A stretch of DNA of 64,000 nt. It comes from Ziziphus jujuba (lineage: Eukaryota > Streptophyta > Magnoliopsida > Rosales > Rhamnaceae). How positions within the stretch are numbered: position 1 is the stretch's first letter; each line of letters begins with the position of its first letter. A model generated the notes under the pieces. That model was not told the origin of the DNA. It made no database searches and worked only from the letters and a program-made list of their open reading frames with translations. Of this stretch, positions 36,683 through 46,297 are shown in pieces. A program made the position numbers and the translations under genes. Where the stretch lies: assembly GCF_031755915.1 (NCBI RefSeq), contig NC_083381.1:3360501-3424500 (forward strand), read 5' to 3'.

Positions 36683-36690
36683 ATATATGT
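36426..36690. repeat. Three-copy minisatellite with growing AT run
   Basis: A unit 'ttttcacatcaggtgcatgt...agtctttctttctttta(ta)n' begins at 36,426, 36,494 and 36,568. The AT tract lengthens from copy to copy (units 68 bp, 74 bp, then a long open AT run). Located upstream of the transposase gene inside the hAT element. Confidence 0.9.
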
Positions 36691-37083
36691 ATGTTTAATT
36701 TGTTATTTTTACTTTTAAATGTCATGTGCTGAGATGCTTTTTAATCATTAATGGGGGAAAGATAAAGTTTCTGACAACTTGTATACCGGGGATGTCTGAA
36801 GGAATGGAATTTTTGTCAAATAAAAGAGATAGCAGTTGCAGCGTCGACCAAGATTCAGATACAACCAAATATATCAGTACAAAATGAATTGAAAGTGACA
36901 AAAGAGAATCTGCAGAGAACTAAATTTGAAAGTTTAGCACGACTCACCGTTCGTCAAGAATCTGCAGAGAACTCTCAAAGACCCTGTAATGCCGAACCCA
37001 AATCGTTCTCCTTTGTTCTTTCAACTGTCAGTTGCTTCAACAGTTCAACTCTCAAACGACTCACTGTTCTCCTTTATTCTTAG

Positions 37084-37305
37084 AGAAGAAGCAGGAGGTA
37101 GAGGAAGGAGGCTTTGATGGCTGATGGAGATTGGAGATGGGGCTGGCTGGTGAGGCAGAGAAAAGAAGCAGGGGGTAGAGGAAGGAGGCTTTGATGGCTG
37201 ATGGAGTTTGGAGATGGGGCTGGCTGGTGAGGCAGAGAGAAGAAGCAGAGGTAGAGGAAGGAGGCTTTGATGGCTGATGGAGATTGGAGATGGGGCTGGC
37301 TGGTG
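37084..37305. repeat. Three-copy 76-bp minisatellite
   Basis: Units start near 37,084, 37,160 and 37,236 with 'agaagcag(g)aggtagaggaag', then 'gaggctttgatggctgatgg' and 'gagatggggctggctggtg'. GC-richer than its surroundings; in the promoter/leader side of the hAT transposase gene. Confidence 0.85.
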
Positions 37306-37549
37306 TGGTCTGTGGTGGCTGCGTTGTGTGCTGGAGAATAAGATGCAAAATTGAAAAATAGGGCTTGACTCTCGACTTTTGAGTTTTAGATCTGAATTTT
37401 ATTTTTTTTTGTTTTATTAAAAATATATTTTTTGTTTTTAAAAAATTAATAATAGAAAATTATTTGTATAAAATTTTTAATTTCTAATATTTTTTAATTA
37501 TTAAATATTATATTAGTAATAAAATATTAATTTAATATTAAATTTAAAT

Positions 37550-37768
37550 GGGTTGTAATAGGTGTATAATCGTGTCGGGTTGAAACTGACCCATTTAATA
37601 AATGGATCGTAACGGGTCAATTTCGAGTTAAACAGGTCAACCCGAAAATGACACGATTAATAATCGTGTTAAACGGGTTGACCCGATTATGACCCGAACC
37701 CATTTATAATAAACCCAAACCCATTTATTCCGTGTCGTTTTCGAGTCGTGTCACCGTGTCATGACCTA
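37550..37768. repeat. hAT right subterminal repeats
   Basis: 'cgtgtcgggttg', 'aacgggtca', 'aaacaggtcaacccg' and 'aaacgggttgacccg' are tightly spaced over about 220 bp, mirroring the left end. Confidence 0.7.
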
Positions 37769-37782
37769 AATTGCCAGGTCTA

Positions 37783-37790
37783 GTTTGAAG
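37783..37790. other. hAT target-site duplication (right)
   Basis: GTTTGAAG, identical to 32,369-32,376. Confidence 0.92.
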
Positions 37791-37919
37791 GTAGGAATAT
37801 AGCGAAGATGAAGTGTGCTATCGGTAACTTTTTCCCGAACAAAATGGCAGTCAACTTGAATGTGCTTTGTTCGAGCATGGAGTATTGGATTATGGGACAA
37901 ATGAATGGCACTTTGATTG
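37783..37919 (-). pseudogene. Copia RNase H, middle portion between two insertions
   Basis: The minus strand reads 'SAIHLSHNPILHARTKHI' and 'VREKV', the conserved end of Copia RNase H. This 137-bp island is bounded by element A on the right and the hAT element on the left. Its left 8 bp are the hAT target duplication. Confidence 0.85.
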
Positions 37920-40900
37920 TGTCAGGACCCGTCCAGAATTCCTTCCCCGGAACCCTAGACAGCCCTGATCCCAGGGAAACCCTACCGGACCCTCCAAAGG
38001 AAAATCCGACAGAGCCTCCCCTAAGGGATTTACTTACCACAAATTACCTGCACTGAAAACACAGTTCTAAAAACATCCCCTTATTCCTCCCACAAACTAC
38101 AAACTGATTCCACAAATTCCGGCACTTCTCAAAGCAACAACAGTCCAGTGCATAAATAAAACAGAAGTATTCCAATAGTATACAGAGCTTTAAGAAGTGC
38201 TAAACAACAAAAATACAACAACAAGGCTGGAAAGAAATAATACACTGAAATGAAAGAGTACAAAGAAACTTCTCGAAACACAACAGCAGCGGAAAACTTG
38301 GTTCGCTCCGGAAGAACGTCTACCACCACTTGCACCTAAGGGAACGGAATTTAAGAGTGTGAGATGCTAATCATCTCCGTGAGTAACCCGAACTACTGAA
38401 CACCTTTTAATAATAATAATAAAATAATAATAATTAAGGAGTGGAACAAATACCAACAATTAATAATAAATAATAATAACCTTTGGAAAATAATGATTTC
38501 CCTCAAAACTCTCACCAATCGCTCCGTTTGAAATGTTCCCTTTTTAAAACCTTTTCGCAAAACCCAATGTGCATACCTCCCAAAAACCAAGGGATTGAAT
38601 AATTTAACAACAAAAATTAAATAAATACATACCCCAAATATATAATAAAAATATAATAAATTATAGTAAATAAATTTTGAACACCTTTGGGGTTTAAACC
38701 ATTATTTGCAATTACACCGACAATTACACCTGACGTACCACACCATATACCGGTGATGCCCTCCGATACCCAGCGTCCCGAGCACCGACTGGCGGGAGGT
38801 TAAAGAGAGAAACCTGCAGTGGTCACTTCGGCGTCCCGACAGTACCGACTGCTAAAAACCATCACCCGGCCAAGGAGGGGGGCGGCTATGCGCAACAATA
38901 ACCTTGCCTGCCCACGGTCCAATGGCAACTCACGGGTGAAGTAATAACCGTGCGCTAAACCAGATAATAACCGCGCACTACCACGTGTCCATACACCATA
39001 CACCAGAACACCAATACTGTATGAGTGCGTCTAAAAATTAACATAAACAACCAACCGTACCGTTTTTCCAAAAAACCACCGTGGGAAGTATACCAAATTT
39101 TCACAAACACCATCCCACATATTTTTATTTAATAACCCGGTACGAATCAATTGATAACCAACAAACCACAATTTCTCGAAATACGAAATGCAACCATAAA
39201 AATACCGCGGGCATAATTTATAAAATTTAACCAAATATTTTCATAAAATATTTAACCTAATTATGCCCGAGAAATCACATTTGAAACCACGTGAAATTAA
39301 TACCGAAACATACCTTGCTCATGCATAACAAATAATTTAATTTAAACCGCATTAAAATCATAATTAAACCACACCACATGAGCATAATTAAATACTAAAT
39401 TAAATACCAATTAAATTTAATTAATTGCCCAAAATAATTTTTGAAGGTGGGTCACTCACCTGGAGAGCGCAAATCAACTAAGATCCTCCTCGGGATCCAC
39501 TCCACTACTCGCGCGTGCACCTAAACAACCACAGTGCACAAACCAAAAATATTAATATTTTATTCGGGTAATTCCCAAATGGATACCCGGGGAGCGAACA
39601 CCAAGCGAAATCTAAGGGTTACGAGTTATATACCGAATCGAAGCTCGCGTGATGAGGATCACGGATTCGGTCTTACTTTCCGGTGATCGAACCCGACGGG
39701 GTCGGAATTTTATCGGGAAGCTTTCCGGGTTTCGGCTCCGCAATTCTCCCAAACCGTCACGAATTGGCGGAAACGGAAGTCGGATTTGGGTTCAGGAGGT
39801 CGAACACTACGGACTGGAGCTGGCCGGAATTTTCGGGTACTCGCCGGAACAGTAATTTCCGGCGGGCCGCCACGTCACCGGCAACCGTCACCGGAACAGT
39901 ATTTTCCGACGGTGGCCGTTTGCTGTGAAATTTTGCAGATTTGTAGATCGTGAGGAGAGCAATCCAACGGGACCGACGGTGAGCAAAACGGAGGTCGGAC
40001 GGCGGAGAAATCACCGTTTGAAGATTTTCGACCCCTCGCCGAAAAACGCTCCGATCCCGGCGCGTCGGTGGTCCGATGGCCGTGATTTTTGGTGGGTAGG
40101 CCGGACTTGAGGAGAGGATCAAGGCTGTCAGGCGCGTGTGGCCGGAAAATGGCCGGAACAGTGCCGATTCGCGGTGGCCGGCGGTGGAGGGGAAAAATCG
40201 CCGCCAAACTTCGGACGTCCGATCCGGGCGCGTCCGGCGGCCGTTCGCCGTGAAACTTGGAGGTTTTGCCGGAAATGAGGTGGGCAAGCTTTCTGTCCGG
40301 CGCGTGTACAGTAACTCGGCCGGAACAGTGGCAAAATCCGGTGGCCGGCGGTGGCTCTCTCTCTCTCTTTCTCTCTCCTCTCTCTCTTTCTCTCTCTTCT
40401 CTCTCTTTCTCTCTCTTCCCCGAGAGTTTTTCAAAATTAAAACCCTGCGTGACACTGTTCATGCCACGTGGACCACTCAGAAGATGACACGTGGCATTTC
40501 ACTGTTCACGACCCAAAAACATTAAAATAATACGGTATCCGGTAAACTTCAAACGTCCATAACTTTTTAACCGGATGTCCGTTTTGAGCGTGCCGCTAGT
40601 CTGTGAACTCGTATCGATGAGCACTTCACAACCATGCATGAGTCAAAGCTCAATTCCCCATAAACAAAAAGTCAACTCCGGCACCCCTTGGACAGTTTGG
40701 ACCGCAACTTGTTTCGTCCATAACTTTCAAACCGTAGCTCCATTTTCGACGTGCTACCAGTCTACGAACTCGTGGCATCGTGCACTTCGCCACGGTATCC
40801 TGGTCAACTCAAAATTCTCACCGAGTCAAAAAGTCAACTTTTGACCCCCTTCGGTCAACGGTCAACGGTCAACCTCGGTCAACGTGCACGGATTCCGGTG

Positions 40901-40922
40901 CGATTTGGGACGGGGTGTTACA
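37920..40922 (-). repeat. Element A 3' LTR
   Basis: 3,003 bp, TGTCAGGACC...GGGTGTTACA on the plus strand. Contains a CT-rich tract (40,350-40,420), paired CACGTGG/ACACGTGGC motifs (about 40,465-40,496) and a TTGAC-type cluster near 40,820-40,884 at its U3 start. Confidence 0.93.
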
Positions 40923-40937
40923 GCCTTCCCCCCTTAC
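40923..40937 (-). other. Element A polypurine tract
   Basis: Minus strand GTAAGGGGGGAAGGC, directly abutting the 3' LTR. Upstream is the motif 'cgaggacgaaatttttgt', which I associate with Tekay/Del-like plant Gypsy elements. Confidence 0.8.
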
Positions 40938-41014
40938 AAAAATTTCGTCCTCGAAATTTCCGCGCGTCACTAGAACAGATAAGGGTTCTGATCACGCACT
41001 TGCGCTTCGGGCTC

Positions 41015-42496
41015 CTACGTCGCTTCCTTGACTAAGTAGTTCCTTGCCAACCAATCCATGCCCAACACTACTTCAAGTCCGAATAGATCCAACAGGATTA
41101 GATCCGCTTCCATCACTTGATCTTCGATGCAGAAGAAACATTCCTTGATTAACTGGCTAGGCCACAAGGATTTTCCTACAGGAGTGGCTATTTCTAGCAG
41201 ACATTCTAAAGGAGTAGGGGTCATACCGACCCGAACGACAGATTCTCTTGAGATGAATGAATGTGTTGCTCCCGGGTCTATAAGTACACATGTGTCATTA
41301 CCAAAAATATTCAAAGTACCTGTGAAATTGTCGGGCGTAGTCCTGGCTCCCTGCTGCGTCATAGCAAACACCCGGCCTTGACTTGTCTGCTGGGGTCTCC
41401 TTCCTCTACCTCGACTCGATCCTGCAGACGGCTGGACTGATCCCGAAGAAACTCCTACTGGCTGACTCCCCTGGGAACTCTGTCCTGGAAATACTCCCGT
41501 ATGCTGTGTCCGTCGACCTGCTCCTAGCACACTGCCGCTACCATAAGGGCAATCCCTCCTTATGTGGCCTGGCTGCCCACACCGAAAGCATAAACCATCC
41601 ATCTGACACTGCCCAGAATGATTCCCCCTACAAAGTGGACAAATCCGCGGAGAACCAATGCGTGACTGCTGGTACGAGCTTGTATCCACACTGATCGAAT
41701 GGCGAGCTGGCTGGGGCATACGATAACTATCTCTCCTCTGGAATCTGCCTTGTGGGCTTAACCCATCATTGTCTGAGCCTGAACTATGGCTTCTTTTAGT
41801 TGCCCCCTGTTGAGGTACTCCGCTATACGAACCTTCGAAAGATCTGCGCCGTGAGGGTCTGCGTATCTCCTCCTGTCTCTCTAGCTCGAGCGCTGCATCC
41901 CTGGCGGACTGATAGGTGGGATGTACTGATCCAGAAAGGGTATAGCCGATGCTCTCTTTCAATCCATCTATGAACCTCATCTTCTTCGTGTGATCGTCAG
42001 GAATCAGGTGCATGCAGAATTCTGATAGTTCCCGGAATCTCCTCTCGTACTCGGTCACTGTCATGTTCCCCTGTCGCAGTTCCTCGAACTCTCTCCTTCT
42101 TGCCTCACGATAGGCAGGAGGACAAAACTCAGTAGAGAAGGCAATCTTGAACTGATCCCACGTATGCCTTCTGCGGGTCTTCTCCATCTGCCACCACTTC
42201 CGGGCGTCTCCCTCTAACATGAACCCAGAAATCCTCACCATATCTTCATCGGGGCACTGCATCCCCTCTTCCAAGATTTTCTTCATGCTGGATAGCCACT
42301 TCAAGGCTGCTGCTGGGCCTTGGCTCCCATCGAACTCCACGGCTCCTAAACGTCGAGCTTGATCCACAGATCGATTACTAGAGCTTGAACCCCCTAAGGC
42401 TCTAGTTAGTTGAGAGACCAGATTTCTAAGGCTAGAACGACTTCCGGAACTCTCAGCAGAGCGTTCCCGAGTCCTACGTGTGTCCCGCCGACTCAT
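41015..42496 (-). CDS. Gypsy gag with protease remnant (element A)
   Basis: 493 codons, open from ATG 42,496. Basic N-terminus; Retrotrans_gag domain about residues 75-185 ('WLSSMKKILEEGM', 'YREARRREFEELRQGNMTV'). Ser/Arg/Gln-rich linker; two zinc knuckles, CPLCRGNHSGQC (spacing 2-3-3, atypical) and CFRCGQPGHIRRDC (classical CCHC). Then a retropepsin-like region with LIDPGATHSFIS. The active-site triad reads D-P-G rather than D-S-G or D-T-G, so protease activity is doubtful. The frame ends soon after GMDWLARN, where pol should begin; instead it runs into the element's 3' end. It would make a particle protein for a non-autonomous element. Confidence 0.88.
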   Translation of the reverse strand: MSRRDTRRTRERSAESSGSRSSLRNLVSQLTRALGGSSSSNRSVDQARRLGAVEFDGSQGPAAALKWLSSMKKILEEGMQCPDEDMVRISGFMLEGDARKWWQMEKTRRRHTWDQFKIAFSTEFCPPAYREARRREFEELRQGNMTVTEYERRFRELSEFCMHLIPDDHTKKMRFIDGLKESIGYTLSGSVHPTYQSARDAALELERQEEIRRPSRRRSFEGSYSGVPQQGATKRSHSSGSDNDGLSPQGRFQRRDSYRMPQPARHSISVDTSSYQQSRIGSPRICPLCRGNHSGQCQMDGLCFRCGQPGHIRRDCPYGSGSVLGAGRRTQHTGVFPGQSSQGSQPVGVSSGSVQPSAGSSRGRGRRPQQTSQGRVFAMTQQGARTTPDNFTGTLNIFGNDTCVLIDPGATHSFISRESVVRVGMTPTPLECLLEIATPVGKSLWPSQLIKECFFCIEDQVMEADLILLDLFGLEVVLGMDWLARNYLVKEAT

Positions 42497-42623
42497 CGTA
42501 GTAGATTATGAGGAAACAAACAAGAGTTTAGAAACAGGGACACTTAAGCACGATTACGAAAGGAAGGAATTTACGGATGGGCTGTACAGCAATGCACAGT
42601 CCCTTAGGATTACAAGAACCTAT

Positions 42624-42635
42624 GCTCTGATACCA
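42624..42635 (-). other. Element A primer-binding site
   Basis: TGGTATCAGAGC on the minus strand, two bases inside the LTR edge; initiator-tRNA-Met type. Confidence 0.85.
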
Positions 42636-42637
42636 AC

Positions 42638-43267
42638 TGTCAGGACCCGTCCAGAATTCCTTCCCCGGAACCCTAGACAGCCCTGATCCCAGGGAAACCC
42701 TACCGGACCCTCCAAAGGAAAATCCGACAGAGCCTCCCCTAAGGGATTTACTTACCACAAATTACCTGCACTGAAAACACAGTTCTAAAAACATCCCCTT
42801 ATTCCTCCCACAAACTACAAACTGATTCCACAAATTCCGGCACTTCTCAAAGCAACAACAGTCCAGTGCATAAATAAAACAGAAGTATTCCAATAGTATA
42901 CAGAGCTTTAAGAAGTGCTAAACAACAAAAATACAACAACAAGGCTGGAAAGAAATAATACACTGAAATGAAGAGTACAAAGAAACTTCTCGAAACACAA
43001 CAGCAGCGGAAAACTTGGTTCGCTCCGGAAGAACGTCTACCACCACTTGCACCTAAGGGAACGGAATTTAAGAGTGTGAGATGCTAATCATCTCCGTGAG
43101 TAACCCGAACTACTGAACACCTTTTAATAATAATAATAAAATAATAATAATTAAGGAGTGGAACAAATACCAACAATTAATAATAAATAATAATAACCTT
43201 TGGAAAATAATGATTTCCCTCAAAACTCTCACCAATCGCTCCGTTTAAAATGTTCCCTTTTTAAAAC
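42638..43267 (-). repeat. Element A 5' LTR, inner piece
   Basis: 630 bp matching 37,920-38,550, ending in AAAAC where element B is inserted. Continues at 52,997. Confidence 0.93.
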
Positions 43268-43307
43268 TGTAACACCCCGTCCCAAATCGCACCGGAATCC
43301 GTGCACG

Positions 43308-43364
43308 TTGACCGAGGTTGACTGTTGACCGTTGACCGAAGGGGTCAAAGTTGACTTTTTGACT
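43308..43364 (+). promoter_or_regulatory. W-box cluster at U3 start of element B LTR
   Basis: Seven TTGAC(C/T) motifs in 57 bp: 43,308, 43,318, 43,325, 43,332, 43,343 (inverted), 43,351 and 43,359. W-boxes are the binding sites of WRKY factors. The array is repeated in the 3' LTR (50,016-50,072) and conserved in element A and the solo LTR. Confidence 0.7.
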
Positions 43365-43698
43365 CGGTGGGAATTTCGAGATGACTAGGGCACCGTGGCG
43401 AAGTGCACGATGCCACGAGTTCGTAAACTGGTAGCACGTCGAAAACGGAGCTACGGTTTGAAAGTTATGGACGAAACAAGTTGCGGTCCAAACTGTACAA
43501 GGGGTGCCGGAGTTGACTTTTTGTTTATGGGGAATTGAGCTTTGACTCATGCGTGGTTGTGAAGTGCTCGTCGATACGAGTTCACAGACTAGCGGCACGC
43601 TCAAAATGGACATCCGGTTAAAAAGTTATGGACGTTTGAAGTTTACCGGATACCGTATTATTTTAATATTTTTTTTGGGTCGGTGAACAGTGAAATGC

Positions 43699-43731
43699 CA
43701 CGTGTCAGTTTCTGATTGGTCCACGTGGCAT
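43699..43731 (+). promoter_or_regulatory. Paired G-box/ABRE-like motifs in LTR
   Basis: CCACGTGTC and CCACGTGGC lie about 25 bp apart, shortly upstream of the GA-rich tract. Equivalent pairs exist in the 3' LTR (about 50,407-50,439), element A (about 40,465-40,496) and the solo LTR (about 13,948-13,975). Such ACGTG-core sites are bound by bZIP/bHLH factors. Confidence 0.55.
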
Positions 43732-45346
43732 GAACAGTATCATGCAGGGGTTTTATTTGTTAAAACACTCGGGGAAGAGAGAGAAAGAGAGAGAAGAGAG
43801 AGAAAGAGAGAGAGGAGAGAGAAAGAGCCACCGCCGGCCACCGGATTTTGTCACTGTTCCGGCCGAGTTACTGTACACGCGCCGGACAGAAAGCTTGCCC
43901 ACCTCATTTCCGGCAAAACCTCCAAATTTCACGGCGAACGGCCGCCGGACGCGCCCGGATCGGACGTCCGAAGTTTGGCGGCGATTTTTCCCCTCCACCG
44001 CCGGCCACCGCGAATCGGCACTATTCCGGCCGATAAACAGTACACGCGCCTGACAGCCTTGATCCTCTCCTCAAGTCCGGCCTACCCACCAAAAATCACG
44101 GCCATCAGACCACCGACGCGCCGGGATCGGAGCGTTTTCCGGCGAGGGGTCGAAAATCTTCAAACGGTGATTTCTCCGCCGTCCGACCTCCGTTTTGCTC
44201 ACCGTCGGTCCCGTTGGATTGCTCTCCTCACGATCTACAAATCTGCAAAATTTCACAGCAAACGGCCACCGTCGGAAATTACTGTTCCGGCGACGGTTGC
44301 CGGTGACGTGGCGGCCGCCGGAAAGTACTGTTCCGGCGAGTACCCTGAAAATTCCGGCCAGCTCCAGTCCGCAGTGTTCGACCTCCTGAACCCAAATCCG
44401 ACTTCCGTTTCCACCAATTCGCGACGGTTTGGGAGAATTGCGGAGCCGAAACCCGAAAAGCTTCCCGATAAAATTCCGACCCCGTCGGGTACGATCATCG
44501 GAAATTAAGACCGGATCTGTGATTAGCATCACTCGAGCTTCGATTCGGTATATCATTCGTAAATTTTAGTTATCGTTTGGTGTTCGCTCCTCGGGTACCC
44601 ATTTGGGGATTACCCGAATAAAATATTAATATTTGTGGTTTTGGTACTGTGGATGTTTTAGGTGCACGTGCAAGTAGCGGAGTCGATCCTGCGGAGGATC
44701 TTGATTGAGATACGTGCACAAGGTGAGTGACCCACCTTCAAATTAATTTTGGGGAATTTAATTGATGAATATATTATGTGTGAATTAAATATTTGGAATT
44801 TAATATCTATGTGCCAAATATTTATTGGATTTATTGTAGAATTATTTATGAATTTATTGGATTTAAGAAAATGCGAATTCTACAAATTTATGCCATGTGG
44901 AATTAGTTTATGGTTTTGAGGATTTTGAAATTGGTGTGGTTTTAATGGTAAATTGGGCATGATTTGATTTTCAAATATTTCAAAGAAAATATTTGGTTAT
45001 ATTGGTGATTTCAATTTTTATAAAATATGCCCATGGAATATTATGAGATTTGATTATGATATTTCGAGAAATTATTTATGCTATTGGGAAAATGTGGATA
45101 TTTGAATTGATGGATTTGGAAGTTGGTGGATTTGAAAATCATGGAATTTATGGTATGGATTATAAGGAAATTGTGGAGAATTTCCCGGTTCAAGCGGATG
45201 GATTATGCCCGCTATGCTTATGAAAAATGTGAAAATTGTTTTATGATTTAAATTTATGGATTTTATAATTTTTAGATGCACCGTGCACGTACTGGTGTTC
45301 TGATTATGTGATATGGTATATGTGATATGGTTAGTGTGCACACGGT

Positions 45347-45426
45347 TGTGATTAGCGCGCAGGTGGGTGTGATTAGCGCGCAGGTGATGTGATTAGTGCG
45401 CAGGTGGGTGTGAGTAGCGCGCGGTT
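45347..45426 (+). repeat. GCGCGC minisatellite in element B LTR
   Basis: Four units of about 20-27 bp built on 'tgtgattagcgcgcaggtg'. The copy in the 3' LTR is at 52,055-52,134. Element A has only traces ('ccgcgcacta', 'cgtgcgctaa') at the matching place. Confidence 0.8.
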
Positions 45427-46285
45427 GATATTATGAGGGTGTCCTGTGGATGCCATCGGAGAGGGCGGCCACCCCCCTTTGGCCGGGACACCAGGTTAGC
45501 AGCGGCGCAGTGGGACGCCACGCGACCGTATGCCGGTTTCTTTCTATAACCTCCTGTCTGGCGGTACCTTGGGACGCTGGGTACTGTTGGCGCCACTGGT
45601 ATATAGTGGGTGCATCAAATGATTTTCAGAACTGTGTTTTAAAAATAAAATGTTTGGAAACTGAATTGGAATTAAAGATATAATTGTTACCGCTTCTGGT
45701 TTTTAATTGATGTCTTGGTTTCGGGGAATATGGATAAAGGGTTTTGTGAAATTGTTTTAAAAGGGGAACCTTTCCAACTGAGAGAATTGTAAGGGTTTTG
45801 AGAGAAAATATTATTTCCAAATAATTATTATTTATACTTATTACTGTGATAATATATGGTATAGTAGTAGGGTCGCTCACTGAGATGATTAGCATCTCAC
45901 ATTCTTAAATTCTGTTCCTCTAGGTACCAGGTTGTCGGTGTTCACTCGGAGCGGACTTGATCTTCCTCGCTGTTTTAGTTCGGCAGTACCCTGTTATTCT
46001 TTTATTGCAGTTGTAATATTTCTTTCACTCTTGTTGTATTTATTTTGCACTGGATTACTGTATTTTTTTTTTTTTTAAGTACTGCAATTTGTGGAACCAA
46101 TTTGTAGTTGTGGGAGGAATAAGGGGATATTTTTGAAGTGTGTTTTCAGTGCAGGTAAATTTGTGGTAAGTAAATCCCTTAGGGGAGGTGCTGCCGGATT
46201 TTCCGTTGGAAGGTTCGGTGGTATTTCCCTGGGATCAGGGCTGTCTAGGGTTCCGGAGGAGGAATTCTGGACGGGTCCTGACAGT

Positions 46286-46297
46286 TGGTATCAGAGC
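46286..46297 (+). other. Element B primer-binding site
   Basis: TGGTATCAGAGC, two bases after the LTR edge, the same layout as in element A. Confidence 0.88.

Larger units (their letters stand above)
32377..37782 (-). mobile_element. hAT DNA transposon
   Basis: 5,406 bp with 14-bp terminal inverted repeats TATACCTGGCAATT (32,377-32,390) and, reverse complemented, TAGACCTGGCAATT (37,769-37,782), 13 of 14 matching. Perfect 8-bp target duplications GTTTGAAG flank it at 32,369-32,376 and 37,783-37,790. Both subterminal regions are packed with short ACCCG/CGGGT and ACACGA motifs, as in hAT elements where transposase binds. A BED-finger transposase gene is encoded on the minus strand. It sits inside the Copia RNase H coding region. 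Confidence 0.95.
43268..46283 (+). repeat. Element B 5' LTR
   Basis: TGTAACACCCCG...GGGTCCTGACA, 3,016 bp. Contains a W-box cluster, paired G-box motifs (43,699-43,731), a GA tract (43,776-43,826), repeated 'actgttccggc' words (43,853-44,340) and a GCGCGC minisatellite (45,347-45,426). An 819-nt open frame (43,690-44,508) within it is GC-rich LTR sequence and I do not call it a gene. Confidence 0.94.

Noticed and set aside
36438..36718. Tyr/Ile-rich frames at 36.4-36.7 kb
   Set aside because: Translation of AT microsatellites and the minisatellite in the hAT leader.
39757..40462. Minus-strand frames of 195 and 232 codons in element A LTR (and 54,203-54,908)
   Set aside because: Two overlapping frames over the same GA/CT-rich LTR stretch, with no domain and no separate conservation.
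43690..44508. 272-codon open frame in element B LTR (repeated at 50,398-51,216)
   Set aside because: Arg/Pro-rich, lies wholly in GC-rich LTR sequence, has overlapping frames on both strands, and the matching region of element A has it split between frames. It is most likely a by-product of composition.
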